From CAZJFH01 sp964545205 (lineage in GTDB: Bacteria > Pseudomonadota > Alphaproteobacteria > Rhodospirillales > Magnetospirillaceae), in assembly GCA_964545205.1 (NCBI GenBank), contig CAZJFH010000025.1:1-58741 (forward strand): DNA of 58,741 nucleotides, in the 5' to 3' direction. Shown in pieces: positions 18,242-26,907 of this stretch. Every line of letters starts with the position of its first letter. Position 1 is the stretch's first letter. Under the pieces are notes generated by a model. That model had not been told where the DNA came from. It worked only from the letters and a program-made list of their open reading frames with translations, and did not search any database. Made by a program: the position numbers and the translations under genes.

Positions 18242-19495
18242 ATGATCCAGATCACCACCCTGCCCAACGGCCTCACCGTCGCCACCGACCGCATGCCCGG
18301 CGTCGAGACCGCGTCGCTCGGCGTCTGGGTCAACGCCGGCACCCGCCACGAGAAGCCCGAGATCAACGGCGTCTCGCATCTGCTCGAGCACATGGCCTTC
18401 AAGGGCACGCGGCGGCGCACGGCGCGGGCCATCGCCGAGGAGATGGACAATGTCGGCGGCCAGCTCAACGCCTACACCTCGCGCGAGCACACCGCCTATT
18501 ACGCCAAGATGCTGAAAGAGGACGTCGGCCTGGCGGTCGACGTGATCGCCGACATCCTGCAGCACTCGACCCTCGACGCCGAGGAACTGGCGCGCGAGCA
18601 GGCGGTCGTCGTCCAGGAGATCAGCCAGGCGATCGACACCCCCGACGACATCATCTTCGACCACTTCCAGGCCACCGCCTTCCCCGAGCAGGCGCTCGGC
18701 CGGCCGGTGCTGGGCACCGCCGAGCTGGTGCGCGGCATGAGCCGCGAGGTGCTGTTCGGCTACATGCGCGAGAACTACTCCGGCCAGCGGATGATCCTGT
18801 CGGCGGCCGGCAACATCGAGCACGAGCAGATCGTCGCGCTGGCCGGCAAGCTGTTCGACGCGCTGCCGCCCGACACCACGCCCGGCGACGATCAGGCGCG
18901 CTATCGCGGCGGCGACTTCCGCGAGTCGCGCGACCTCGAGCAGGTCCACGTGATGCTCGGCTTCGACGGCGTCGGCTACAACGATCCCGACTACTACGCC
19001 GCCTCGGTGCTGTCGACGGTGCTCGGCGGCGGCATGTCGTCGCGGCTGTTCCAGGAGGTGCGCGAGAAGCGGGGTCTGGTCTACTCGATCTACTCCTACA
19101 CCTCGTCCTACCACGACGGCGGCCTGTTCGCGGTCTATGCCGGCACCGGCGAGGACGAGGTCGCCGAGCTGATCCCGGTGGTCTGCGACGAGGTGATGAA
19201 GGTCACGCAGGAGGTCGGCGAAGACGAGGTCCATCGCGCCCGCGCCCAGCTCAAGGCGTCGATCCTGATGTCGCTGGAAAGCACGTCGTCGCGCTGCGAG
19301 CAGCTCGCCCGCCAGCTCCTGATCTACGGCCGCCCGGTGCCGACGGCCGAGATGGTCGAGCGGGTCGAGGCGGTCGACGCCGCCACGGTGCGGCGCGTCG
19401 CCCGGCGCCTGTTCACGACCACGCCGACCTTCGCCGCCATGGGGCCGCTGGACAAGGTCGAGACCTACGAGCAGGTCCGCGCCCGGCTGGGGTGA
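18242..19495 (+). CDS. M16 family zinc peptidase (processing-peptidase-like)
   Basis: A 417-residue pitrilysin-family protease related to mitochondrial processing peptidase. The inverted zinc motif HxxEH is at residues 46-50 (SHLLEHMAFKGT), with the distal glutamate expected in EELAREQAVVVQEI, so the active site is complete. The C-terminal half, with LGGGMSSRLFQEVREKRGLVYSI, matches bacterial one-chain M16B enzymes. It has no signal peptide. It follows thrC by 14 bases and is probably in the same transcript. It converges with the YqgE gene. Confidence 0.94.
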   Translation: MIQITTLPNGLTVATDRMPGVETASLGVWVNAGTRHEKPEINGVSHLLEHMAFKGTRRRTARAIAEEMDNVGGQLNAYTSREHTAYYAKMLKEDVGLAVDVIADILQHSTLDAEELAREQAVVVQEISQAIDTPDDIIFDHFQATAFPEQALGRPVLGTAELVRGMSREVLFGYMRENYSGQRMILSAAGNIEHEQIVALAGKLFDALPPDTTPGDDQARYRGGDFRESRDLEQVHVMLGFDGVGYNDPDYYAASVLSTVLGGGMSSRLFQEVREKRGLVYSIYSYTSSYHDGGLFAVYAGTGEDEVAELIPVVCDEVMKVTQEVGEDEVHRARAQLKASILMSLESTSSRCEQLARQLLIYGRPVPTAEMVERVEAVDAATVRRVARRLFTTTPTFAAMGPLDKVETYEQVRARLG

Positions 19496-19511
19496 TGGGG
19501 TGGAACAGGGC

Positions 19512-20096
19512 TCAGGCGTGCCCGGCGTCGCCGGACAGCATCGAGACGTCGATGCCGAGCTTGGCGATGGCGCGTTCCCATTTGTGGTCGAGGTCGCGGC
19601 CGAACAGCAGCTCGGGATCGGCGGGCACGTTGAGCCAGACGTTCTCGCGGATCTCGTCGTCGAGCTGGCCGGCGCTCCAGCCGGCATAGCCCAGCGCCAG
19701 CAGGCTCCGGTCGGGGCCGGAGCCGTCGGCGATCGCCTTGAGAACGTCGATGGTCGCGGTCAGCGCCACGCCGTCGGCGACCATCATGGTGGTGTCGTTG
19801 GCGTAGTCCGGCGTGTGCAGGACGAAGCCGCGGCCGGCCTCGACGGGACCGCCGAAATGGACGCGGATCTTCTCGCAGTCCGCGGTCGGCTCGATGCCGA
19901 GCTGGTCGAGCAGGTCGGGGAAGGTGATCTCGTCGAACAGGCGGTTGATCACCAGGCCCATCGCCCCTTCCTCGGAATGGGCGCAGACGTAGACGACCGA
20001 CCGCGTGAAGCGGCTGTCCTGCATCTGCGGCATGGCGATCAGCATCTGGCCGGCCAGGTAGCCGGAGGAGTTCATTTCCGGGCGCATGCGACTCAC
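19512..20096 (-). CDS. UPF0301 (YqgE/AlgH) family protein
   Basis: A 194-residue member of the YqgE/AlgH family, whose biochemical role is not settled. Typical segments are YLAGQMLIAMPQMQDSRFTR, VYVCAHSEEGAMGLVINR, VHFGGPVEAGRGFVLHT and LGYAGWSAGQLDDEIRENVW. Starts at residue 1, 5 or 8 are all possible; conservation begins at about residue 10. It is divergent from the DsbD-like gene with 131 bases between. Confidence 0.9.
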   Translation of the reverse strand: MSRMRPEMNSSGYLAGQMLIAMPQMQDSRFTRSVVYVCAHSEEGAMGLVINRLFDEITFPDLLDQLGIEPTADCEKIRVHFGGPVEAGRGFVLHTPDYANDTTMMVADGVALTATIDVLKAIADGSGPDRSLLALGYAGWSAGQLDDEIRENVWLNVPADPELLFGRDLDHKWERAIAKLGIDVSMLSGDAGHA

Positions 20097-20227
20097 ATAT
20101 GCCGGTGTGGAGACGAACGCAAGGCCGATCCTTTCGGTCGAGCCTATTCAACCGCGGCCGGGCGTCGTTGCGCGGGGCGGGCCGGATGCGGCATCATTCC
20201 GGCGGTTGCCGAGAAAAGGTGGTGGTG

Positions 20228-22327
20228 ATGACGGTATCGGGTTGGCTTCGCGTCGCGGCTCTGGGCTTCGGCCTGCTGCCGTCGGTCGCTCTGGCGGACT
20301 CCTCCGAGTGGGTGCGCAACGACCAGGGCGCGGTGCGGCTGGTCTCGGCCGCGACCGCCACCGGGACCGGCGAGGCGGTGCGGCTCGGCCTGCAGTTCGA
20401 CCTGCAGCCGGGCTGGAAGGTCTACTGGCGCAACGCCGGCGACGCCGGCTATCCGCCGCAGGTCGAGTGGAGCGGCGACAACGTCGCCGGCGCGGAGATG
20501 GCCTTCCCGACCCCGCACCGCTTCGAGGTGCTGGGGCTGCAGAGCATCGGCTACGCCGACGCCGTGACCTATCCGGTCACCCTGCGGCTGCAGCGGCCGG
20601 GCGAGGCGGTGTCGGTCACGGCCGACGTCGACTACCTGACCTGTTCCGAAATCTGCGTGCCGCAGCGTGCGGTGCTGACGCTCGATCTGCCGGCCGGCCC
20701 CGCCGAGCCGAGCGCCGAGGCGCACGAGCTCAACCGCTGGATCGCCGCGGTGCCCGGCCCCGGCCACGGCATCGCGGTGGCGCGGGCCAGCGCCGCCGGC
20801 GAAGGCGACGGGGCCGTGCTGCGGGTCGAGGTGACCGCCGAGCCGCCGCTGCGCAAGCCCGACCTGTTCGTCGAGTCGGCCGACAACATCCAGTTCGCGC
20901 CGCCCAAGGTGCGGCTGTCGGACGGCGGCCGCCGCGCCGTGTTCGAGGCCAAGGTCGTGCCCGGCACCGGCGCCGGCGGCCTGGTCGGCAAGCCGCTGAC
21001 CGTCACGGTCGGCGAGGACGCGCGCGGCGTCGAGGCCGCGGTGACGCCGGTCGCCGGCATGGTCCCGGTCGACGAGCCCGGCGGCGACATCCTGACCATG
21101 GCGGCGCTGGCGCTGCTCGGCGGCCTGATCCTCAACCTGATGCCGTGCGTGCTGCCGGTGCTGTCGCTGAAGGTGCTCGGCCTGATCGGCCATGGCGGCG
21201 GCGAGCGCCGCCAGATCCGCCTCAGCTTCGTCGCCTCGTCGGCCGGCATCGTCGCCTCGTTCCTGGCCCTGGCCGCCGCCGCCGTCGCGGTGAAGTCGGC
21301 CGGCATGGCGGTCGGCTGGGGCATCCAGTTCCAGCAGCCGCTGTTCCTGGTGGCGCTGACCGTCGTCGTCACCCTGTTCGCCGCCAATCTGTGGGGGCTG
21401 TTCGAGGTGCCGATGCCGTCCTGGCTGTCGGGCGTCGGCGCCGGGCACGGCAACCCGCACTCGCTGCCCGGCGCCTTCCTGACCGGCGCCTTCGCCACCC
21501 TGCTGGCGACGCCGTGCACGGCGCCGTTCCTCGGCACCGCCGTCGGCTTCGCGCTCGGCCACGGGCCGGTCGAGATCGTCGCCATCTTCGCGGCGCTCGG
21601 GCTCGGCATGGCCTTGCCCTATCTCGCGGTCGCCGCCTTCCCCGGCCTCGCGCACCGGCTGCCGCGGCCCGGCGCCTGGATGGTGACGGTGAAGAAGGTG
21701 ATGGGCGTCGCCCTGGCCGCCACCGGCCTGTGGCTGCTCAGCGTGCTCGCCGCCCAGACCGGCCTCGGCGCCGCGGGCAGCGTCGCCGGCCTGATGGTCG
21801 GGCTGGTCGCGGTGCTGGCGGTGCGGCTGCGCCAGCGCGGCAGCTTCGCCCGCGCCGCCGCCGCGGCCGCCGTCGTGGTGCTGGCCGGGGCGGCCTTCGT
21901 GCCGCCGCTGCAGGCGACCTCGACCGACCTGCGCCAGGCCGCCAAGGGCGACACGGACTGGATGGTCTTCGAGCGCGACGCCATCCTCCGGCTGGTCGCC
22001 GAGGGCAAGACGGTGTTCGTCGACGTCACCGCCGACTGGTGCATCACCTGCCAGGTCAACAAGGCGGCGGTGATCAACCGCGGCCGCGTCGCCGAGATGC
22101 TGGCCGCCGACGGCGTCGTGCCGATGCGCGCCGACTGGACCAATCCCGACGACCGCATCGCCGACTACCTGGCGTCCTACGGCCGCTACGGCATCCCGTT
22201 CAACGCCGTCTACGGCCCCGGCGCGCCCGAGGGAATCGTGCTGCCCGAGCTGCTGACCGAGCGGGTCGTCGTCGAGGCGCTGGAGCGGGCGAAGGGGCCG
22301 GCGGCCCAGGCCAGCGCCGGCGGCTAG
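20228..22327 (+). CDS. DsbD/ScsB-like thiol-disulfide transporter
   Basis: Membrane protein of 699 residues that carries electrons from cytoplasmic thioredoxin to periplasmic partners. Order: signal peptide (1-24, ending SVALAD); a periplasmic N-terminal domain with the cysteine pair in DYLTCSEICVPQRA; a CcdA-like eight-helix segment with the two key cysteines in LILNLMPCVLPVLSLK and LLATPCTAPFLGTAVG; and a C-terminal thioredoxin domain with CxxC in VDVTADWCITCQVNKAAV. All redox cysteines are present. The N-terminal domain resembles ScsB more than E. coli DsbD. The peroxiredoxin gene follows 57 bases later and could be a client pathway. Confidence 0.92.
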   Translation: MTVSGWLRVAALGFGLLPSVALADSSEWVRNDQGAVRLVSAATATGTGEAVRLGLQFDLQPGWKVYWRNAGDAGYPPQVEWSGDNVAGAEMAFPTPHRFEVLGLQSIGYADAVTYPVTLRLQRPGEAVSVTADVDYLTCSEICVPQRAVLTLDLPAGPAEPSAEAHELNRWIAAVPGPGHGIAVARASAAGEGDGAVLRVEVTAEPPLRKPDLFVESADNIQFAPPKVRLSDGGRRAVFEAKVVPGTGAGGLVGKPLTVTVGEDARGVEAAVTPVAGMVPVDEPGGDILTMAALALLGGLILNLMPCVLPVLSLKVLGLIGHGGGERRQIRLSFVASSAGIVASFLALAAAAVAVKSAGMAVGWGIQFQQPLFLVALTVVVTLFAANLWGLFEVPMPSWLSGVGAGHGNPHSLPGAFLTGAFATLLATPCTAPFLGTAVGFALGHGPVEIVAIFAALGLGMALPYLAVAAFPGLAHRLPRPGAWMVTVKKVMGVALAATGLWLLSVLAAQTGLGAAGSVAGLMVGLVAVLAVRLRQRGSFARAAAAAAVVVLAGAAFVPPLQATSTDLRQAAKGDTDWMVFERDAILRLVAEGKTVFVDVTADWCITCQVNKAAVINRGRVAEMLAADGVVPMRADWTNPDDRIADYLASYGRYGIPFNAVYGPGAPEGIVLPELLTERVVVEALERAKGPAAQASAGG

Positions 22328-22384
22328 GCGGATTGAACGCCGCTCCGGCGCCCCCATGTCTGGCAGAGAAGGGAGGACGCCGCG

Positions 22385-22864
22385 ATGATCAAGCAGGGCG
22401 ACAGAGTGCCGGAGGCCAAGCTCACCCGGCTGACCGACGACGGCATCGTCGAGGTCTCGACCAGTGATTTCTTCAAGGGACGCCGCGTCGTGCTGTTCGC
22501 GGTCCCCGGGGCGTTCACGCCCACCTGCTCGAACCGCCACCTGCCGGGCTTCATCGAACGGGCGGCCGAGATCAAGAGCAAGGGCGGCGTCGACGAGATC
22601 GCCTGCGTGTCGGTCAACGACGCCTTCGTGATGAACGCCTGGGGCAAGGCCAGCCTCGCCGACGGCAAGGTCACGCTGCTGGCCGACGGCGATTGCGGCT
22701 TCACGCGCAAGCTGGGCCTCGAGCTCGACACCGGCGGCAAGATGGGCCTGCGCTCGCGCCGCTACGCCATGGTCGTCGAGGACGGCACGGTGGCCAAGCT
22801 GTGGGTCGAGGAACCGGGCGAGTTCAAGTTCTCGTCGGCCGAGCACGTGCTGTCGGAGCTTTGA
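22385..22864 (+). CDS. Peroxiredoxin (Prx5-like)
   Basis: Thiol peroxidase of 159 residues that removes peroxides. The peroxidatic cysteine is residue 48 in VPGAFTPTCSNRHLPGF, the exact Prx5-type motif. GDCGFTRKLGLELDTGGKMGLRSRRYAMVV supplies the conserved arginine and the C-terminal half. A possible resolving cysteine lies in DCGF. The GGGAGG-type ribosome site is clear. It lies after the DsbD-like gene and 25 bases before the antiporter, likely one transcript. The electron donor (glutaredoxin or thioredoxin) is not evident. Confidence 0.93.
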   Translation: MIKQGDRVPEAKLTRLTDDGIVEVSTSDFFKGRRVVLFAVPGAFTPTCSNRHLPGFIERAAEIKSKGGVDEIACVSVNDAFVMNAWGKASLADGKVTLLADGDCGFTRKLGLELDTGGKMGLRSRRYAMVVEDGTVAKLWVEEPGEFKFSSAEHVLSEL

Positions 22865-22889
22865 CGGGCGGCCGTCCCGGCCTGGACCG

Positions 22890-24116
22890 ATGCCCCTGCA
22901 TCCCGAACTGACCGCGACCGCGATCGTCGCGCTGGTGGCGCTGCTGTGCGGCGTCGCGATGGCGCGGCTGCGCCAGAGCCCGATCGTCGGCTACATCCTG
23001 GCCGGGGTCGTGCTGGGGCCGTCGGGGCTGGAGCTGGTCACCGACCGCGAGGCGGTGGGGGTGCTGGCCGAGTTCGGCGTGCTGCTGCTGCTGTTCCTGA
23101 TCGGCATGGAGCTCGACCTGCGCCGCTTCGTCTCGGTGTGGCGGGTGGCGGTCGCCGCCACCGCGATCCAGATCGGCGGCAGCGTCGGCGTCATGCTGCT
23201 GCTGCGCAGCGTCCTCGACTGGAATCTCGGCGTCGCGGTGTTGCTGGGCTTCGTCGTCGCGCTGTCGTCGACGGCGGTGGTGATCAAGACGCTGGAGAGT
23301 TCGGGCGAACTGACCACGGCGGCCGGACGCGTCACCCTCGGCGTGCTGGTGGCCCAGGACATGGCGGTGGTGCCGATGGCGCTGGTGCTGGAGGGCATGG
23401 GCGCCGAGGGCTGGACGGCGAGCGACGTCGCGCGCCTCGTCGCCTCGGTGGTGTTCATGGTGCTGCTGGTGCTGTTCCTGGTCCGCCGCCAGGTGCGGCT
23501 GCCCTTCGCCGACACCGTTTCGGGCGACGGCGACCTGACGCCGCTGGCCGGCCTGGCCTGGTGCTTCGGCGCCGCGACGCTGGCCGGCCTGCTCGACCTG
23601 TCGCCGGCCTACGGCGCCTTCCTGGCCGGTCTGGTGCTCGGCAACTCGGCGCAGGGCGAACCGATCATGCGCGCCACGCATCCGATCCAGAGCGTGCTGC
23701 TGATGGTGTTCTTCCTGTCCATCGGCCTGTTGATGGACCTGGAGTTCATCTGGGACGAGCTGTGGACGGTGCTGCTGCTGCTGGCCATCGTCACCGTGTT
23801 CAAGACGGCGCTGAACGTCGCCGCCGTGCGCTTCCTCGGCCAGCCCTGGCCGGTGGCGCTGATCGCCGGCGTCGCGCTGGCCCAGGTCGGCGAGTTCTCG
23901 TTCCTGCTGTCCGAGACCGGACTGCGCTACAAGCTGATCTCGGCCGCCGACGTCCGCCTGGTGGTGGCGGTCACCGTGCTGTCCCTGGTGCTCACCCCGT
24001 TCTGGCTGTTCGTCGCGCGGCGCTTGCACGAGCTGGCGCAGTCGGGCAAGACTTCCCCCCCGAGGCCGCCGCCGGGCGGCCGGCAGGGGGAGGGGAATGC
24101 CGGACCTGACGCGTGA
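22890..24116 (+). CDS. CPA2-family cation:proton antiporter (KefB-like, no RCK domain)
   Basis: Integral membrane protein of 408 residues with about 12 hydrophobic segments, similar to the membrane half of KefB/KefC. It exchanges potassium or sodium for protons. SPIVGYILAGVVLGPSGL, GVLLLLFLIGMELDL, GFVVALSSTAVVIKTLE and GVALAQVGEFSFLLSETG are family signatures. The usual C-terminal RCK/TrkA-N regulatory domain is absent. Instead the protein ends in a Pro/Gly-rich tail whose codons come from a palindromic repeat (24053-24095). The stop overlaps the rnhB start region by 20 bases. Confidence 0.88.
   Translation: MPLHPELTATAIVALVALLCGVAMARLRQSPIVGYILAGVVLGPSGLELVTDREAVGVLAEFGVLLLLFLIGMELDLRRFVSVWRVAVAATAIQIGGSVGVMLLLRSVLDWNLGVAVLLGFVVALSSTAVVIKTLESSGELTTAAGRVTLGVLVAQDMAVVPMALVLEGMGAEGWTASDVARLVASVVFMVLLVLFLVRRQVRLPFADTVSGDGDLTPLAGLAWCFGAATLAGLLDLSPAYGAFLAGLVLGNSAQGEPIMRATHPIQSVLLMVFFLSIGLLMDLEFIWDELWTVLLLLAIVTVFKTALNVAAVRFLGQPWPVALIAGVALAQVGEFSFLLSETGLRYKLISAADVRLVVAVTVLSLVLTPFWLFVARRLHELAQSGKTSPPRPPPGGRQGEGNAGPDA
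24053..24095. repeat. Palindromic repeat absorbed into antiporter 3' end and rnhB ribosome site
   Basis: ggccgcc (24064-24070) pairs with ggcggcc (24075-24081), flanked by a C-run on the left and GGGGGAGGGG on the right. It resembles the intergenic palindrome family elsewhere in the window, but here the left part encodes the antiporter tail and the right arm is the Shine-Dalgarno sequence of rnhB. Confidence 0.55.
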
Positions 24117-24714
24117 GAAGGCTTTGGGCGGGATCGTCGCCGGGATCGACGAGGCCGGGCGCGGGCCGCTGGCCGGGCCGGTCGTCGCCGCCGCCGTGGT
24201 GCTGCCGCCGCGGCTGCCCAGGCCGCTCAGGACCGAACTGAACGATTCGAAGAAGCTCTCGGCGGCCAAGCGCGAGTCGCTGTACGCGCTGGTCACCGGC
24301 TGCGCCCGCTGGGCGGTCGGCGTCGCCAGCGTCGAGGAGATCGATCGCGTCAACATCCTGCAGGCGACCTTCCTGGCGATGGCCCGCGCCGTCGACGGGC
24401 TCGGCGTCGCGGTCGACTGCGCCCTGGTCGACGGCAACCAGCGGCCGCGCGGCCTGTCGTGCCGGGTCGAGTGCCTGGTCGGCGGCGACGGCCTCAGCCT
24501 GTCGGTCGCCGCCGCCTCGGTGGTCGCCAAGGTCACCCGCGACCGCATGATGCTCGACTACGCGGCGCGCTATCCCGGCTACGGCTGGGAGACCAACATG
24601 GGCTACGGCACCCGGGCGCACCAGCAGGCGCTCGACCGGCTGGGGCCGACGCCGCTGCACCGGCGCTCCTTCGCGCCGGTCGGCGATCTGTTCGATCTGC
24701 TGGAGCCGTCCTGA
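24097..24714 (+). CDS. rnhB: Ribonuclease HII
   Basis: Cuts the RNA strand of RNA-DNA hybrids, especially single ribonucleotides in DNA. The 205-residue protein has the catalytic Asp18-Glu19 in GIDEAGRGPLAGPV, then LNDSKKLSAAKRE, LVDGNQRPRG and the third acidic site plus helix AAASVVAKVTRDRMM. WETNMGYGTRAHQQAL and HRRSFAPV complete the RNase HII signature. The start ATG follows a GGGGGAGGGG derived from the repeat arm. Length is normal. Confidence 0.97.
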   Translation: MPDLTREKALGGIVAGIDEAGRGPLAGPVVAAAVVLPPRLPRPLRTELNDSKKLSAAKRESLYALVTGCARWAVGVASVEEIDRVNILQATFLAMARAVDGLGVAVDCALVDGNQRPRGLSCRVECLVGGDGLSLSVAAASVVAKVTRDRMMLDYAARYPGYGWETNMGYGTRAHQQALDRLGPTPLHRRSFAPVGDLFDLLEPS

Positions 24715-24719
24715 GGGCG

Positions 24720-25163
24720 ATGGCGGATCGGGATGGCGATGCCCATCTGATGGGCATGAAGACCGCGATCCTCTATCCGGACCGCGACGACCTGCCCGAG
24801 GTGCCGCCGATCCATGCGGTGTTCGTGGCCGCCGTCGAATGGGCCTGGGGCGGGCGGATGCCCGATCGCCGCGACGAGTACTGGCTGTCGCGGCACGGCG
24901 ACGCCTGGCTGTTGTGGATCAGCGGCGAGGACGAGGACGGCGACGCCTGCCACATCGTCTACGCGCTGTCCGACGACGCCTTCGCGACCGCCTCCGAGGC
25001 GGCGGCGCGCCTGCTCGAGGACGCCTGGCGCGCCGAGGGCCACGACCGCTTCGCCTTCCTGGTCCATTGCGGCCTGCTGCCGCCGGAGCGGATCGAGGAA
25101 ATCGCCGGCGCGGTTTGGGACGGCTTTGATCCGATACGCGAACGCCGCCCCACAAACCCCTGA
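24720..25163 (+). CDS. Conserved-looking protein of unknown function
   Basis: A 147-residue acidic protein without signal peptide or membrane segment. It is Trp-rich (VEWAWGGRMPDR, DAWLLWISGEDEDGDACHIV, EDAWRAEGHDRF) and ends in IRERRPTNP. I do not recognise a named domain. It starts five bases after the rnhB stop, with GAGG just before the ATG; a second ATG ten codons in (MGMKTAILYP) is an alternative start. The position between rnhB and ccrM, with the ccrM control region starting right at its stop codon, suggests co-transcription with rnhB rather than with ccrM. Confidence 0.7.
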   Translation: MADRDGDAHLMGMKTAILYPDRDDLPEVPPIHAVFVAAVEWAWGGRMPDRRDEYWLSRHGDAWLLWISGEDEDGDACHIVYALSDDAFATASEAAARLLEDAWRAEGHDRFAFLVHCGLLPPERIEEIAGAVWDGFDPIRERRPTNP

Positions 25164-25199
25164 ATCGAAAGACTCTTGACGGCGAATCGCCGCTGAATC
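25162..25199 (+). promoter_or_regulatory. Cluster of four GANTC methylation sites before ccrM
   Basis: GANTC sites start at 25162 (gaatc), 25171 (gactc), 25184 (gaatc) and 25195 (gaatc), all within 38 bases and ending 11 bases before the ccrM ATG. A TTGACG (25176-25181) that could be a -35 hexamer lies between them. The third site is centred in a perfect 6-bp dyad (25180-25185 with 25187-25192). In Caulobacter, methylation of GANTC sites in the ccrM promoter feeds back on ccrM expression; the same is inferred here. Confidence 0.7.
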
Positions 25200-25210
25200 A
25201 AAGTGCGGGG

Positions 25211-26281
25211 ATGACCCGCACCCTGGACATCATCCTGCAGGGCGACTGCATCGAGCTGATGCGCTCTCTGCCCGAGAAGTCGGTGGACCTCGTGTTCGCC
25301 GATCCGCCCTACAACCTGATGCTGGGCGGCGAGCTGCTGCGCCCCAACAACAGCAGGGTCGACGGCGTCGACGACGCCTGGGACCAGATCGGCGACTTCG
25401 CCGACTACGACCGCTTCACGCGCGACTGGCTGGCGGCGGCGCGGCGGCTGCTCAAGGACGACGGCTCGCTGTGGGTGATCGGCACCTACCACAACATCTT
25501 CCGGGTCGGCTCGGCGCTGCAGGACCTCGGCTACTGGATGCTCAACGACGTGGTGTGGCGCAAGACCAACCCGATGCCGAACTTCCGCGGCACCCGGTTC
25601 ACGAACGCCCACGAGACGCTGATCTGGTGCGCCAAGAGCCAGAAGTCGAAATACACCTTCAATTACGAGGCGATGAAGGCGCTCAACGACGGCCTGCAGA
25701 TGCGCTCGGACTGGCTGCTGCCGCTGTGCACCGGCCCCGAGCGCCTGAAGCAGAGCGGCCAGAAGGTGCATCCGACCCAGAAACCCGAGGCGCTGCTCTA
25801 CCGCGCCATCCTGGCCGCCAGCCGGCCGGGCGACGTCGTGCTCGACCCGTTCTTCGGCACCGGCACCACCGGCGCCGTCGCCCGCAGGCTCGGCCGCCAC
25901 TACATCGGCCTCGAGCGGGATTCCGACTACATCGCCGCGGCGCGCGAGCGCATCGCCAAGGTCAGGCCGGTCGCCGATCCCGAGGTGCTGCTGACGCCGT
26001 CGAAGCGCGCCGAGCCGCGGGTGCCGTTCGGCGCCGTGGTCGAGCGCGGCTATCTGGCGCCGGGCGACGTGCTGTTCGACGAGCGCAAGCGCTGGACGGC
26101 CAAGGTGCGCGCCGACGGCACCATCATCTCGGCCGACCACAAGGGCTCGATCCACCAGGTCGGCGCCGCCGTCCAGAACGCGCCGGCCTGCAACGGCTGG
26201 ACCTTCTGGCATTTCGAGCGCGACGCCGCCATCGCGCCCATCGACCTCCTGCGCCAGCAGATCCGCGCCGAGCTGCACTGA
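25211..26281 (+). CDS. ccrM: Cell-cycle DNA adenine methyltransferase CcrM (GANTC)
   Basis: Beta-class N6-adenine methyltransferase that methylates the A of GANTC after replication and so times alphaproteobacterial cell-cycle genes. In 356 residues the catalytic FADPPYNL (DPPY at 31-34) precedes the SAM-binding LDPFFGTGTTGAVARRLGR, the beta-class order. TQKPEALL and RGTRFTNAHETLIWCAK match CcrM. The C-terminal extension (from about residue 265, with HKGSIHQVGAAVQN and NGWTFWHFE) is the DNA-recognition domain specific to CcrM. The ATG is preceded only by GGGG, so initiation may be weak or leaderless. No restriction partner is nearby. Confidence 0.95.
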   Translation: MTRTLDIILQGDCIELMRSLPEKSVDLVFADPPYNLMLGGELLRPNNSRVDGVDDAWDQIGDFADYDRFTRDWLAAARRLLKDDGSLWVIGTYHNIFRVGSALQDLGYWMLNDVVWRKTNPMPNFRGTRFTNAHETLIWCAKSQKSKYTFNYEAMKALNDGLQMRSDWLLPLCTGPERLKQSGQKVHPTQKPEALLYRAILAASRPGDVVLDPFFGTGTTGAVARRLGRHYIGLERDSDYIAAARERIAKVRPVADPEVLLTPSKRAEPRVPFGAVVERGYLAPGDVLFDERKRWTAKVRADGTIISADHKGSIHQVGAAVQNAPACNGWTFWHFERDAAIAPIDLLRQQIRAELH

Positions 26282-26520
26282 AAGGCGGGCCGCTTCCGCG
26301 CGGCCGCCGCCCCCATCCGTCAAACGCGCGCGCCGCCGACTCCGAGGACCCAAGTGTTCGGCGGACGACTTCTTCTGAGTGCGGCGCCTTGCTCGTCGAC
26401 CAGTTCTGCTTGCGCATGTGCCGGTTACCCCCTACGATGGCGATAGACGCCCATTCGGTGCATTTCTGGCTGCCGGTGTGGATACTTGGTGTTGTGGACG
26501 ATTATTGATGGGGGGGTAAG

Positions 26521-26895
26521 TTGAAGAAGATTTTCGCTAGCGTCGTCGCGGTGGTCCTCGTCGCCGGTTGCGCGGGTCGCGAGCCGGTGGTTCAGCCGAT
26601 CGCGATGACCAACGACGACAAGAAGGATTGCGACTCCATCGAGAGCGAGGTCTTCGCCAACGCGGCCAATGCGCGCGCGAAGATTTCCGCCAACCAGTCG
26701 CGCGACGGCGGCGACGTGGCGATCGGCGTCGCCGGGGTGCTGCTGTTCTGGCCGGCGCTGTTCGCGATGGACGTGAAGAATGCCGACGGCGTCGAGGGGA
26801 ACGCGCTGGTCGACCGCAACGACCATCTGCGCCGGATCGCACTGAACAAGGGCTGCGACGTCAGCACGTATCCGGTCGTCGTCAAGTACCAGTAA
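26521..26895 (+). CDS. Small lipoprotein of unknown function
   Basis: A 124-residue product with a lipoprotein signal (MKKIFASVVAVVLVAGCAG; lipobox VAGC at 14-17). Asp at +2 is absent (Ala-Gly follow), so outer membrane sorting is expected. The rest is hydrophilic, with one hydrophobic patch (IGVAGVLLFWPALFAMDV) and two further cysteines that could form a disulfide. I do not recognise a domain. The start is TTG behind a run of Gs and GGTAAG. A second lipoprotein gene follows after 12 bases, so the two are probably one operon. Confidence 0.75.
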   Translation: MKKIFASVVAVVLVAGCAGREPVVQPIAMTNDDKKDCDSIESEVFANAANARAKISANQSRDGGDVAIGVAGVLLFWPALFAMDVKNADGVEGNALVDRNDHLRRIALNKGCDVSTYPVVVKYQ

Positions 26896-26907
26896 ACGGG
26901 GGACGAC

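Noticed and set aside
25211..26281. Restriction-modification system
   Set aside because: The methyltransferase is of CcrM type with its specific C-terminal domain and there is no nuclease gene beside it.
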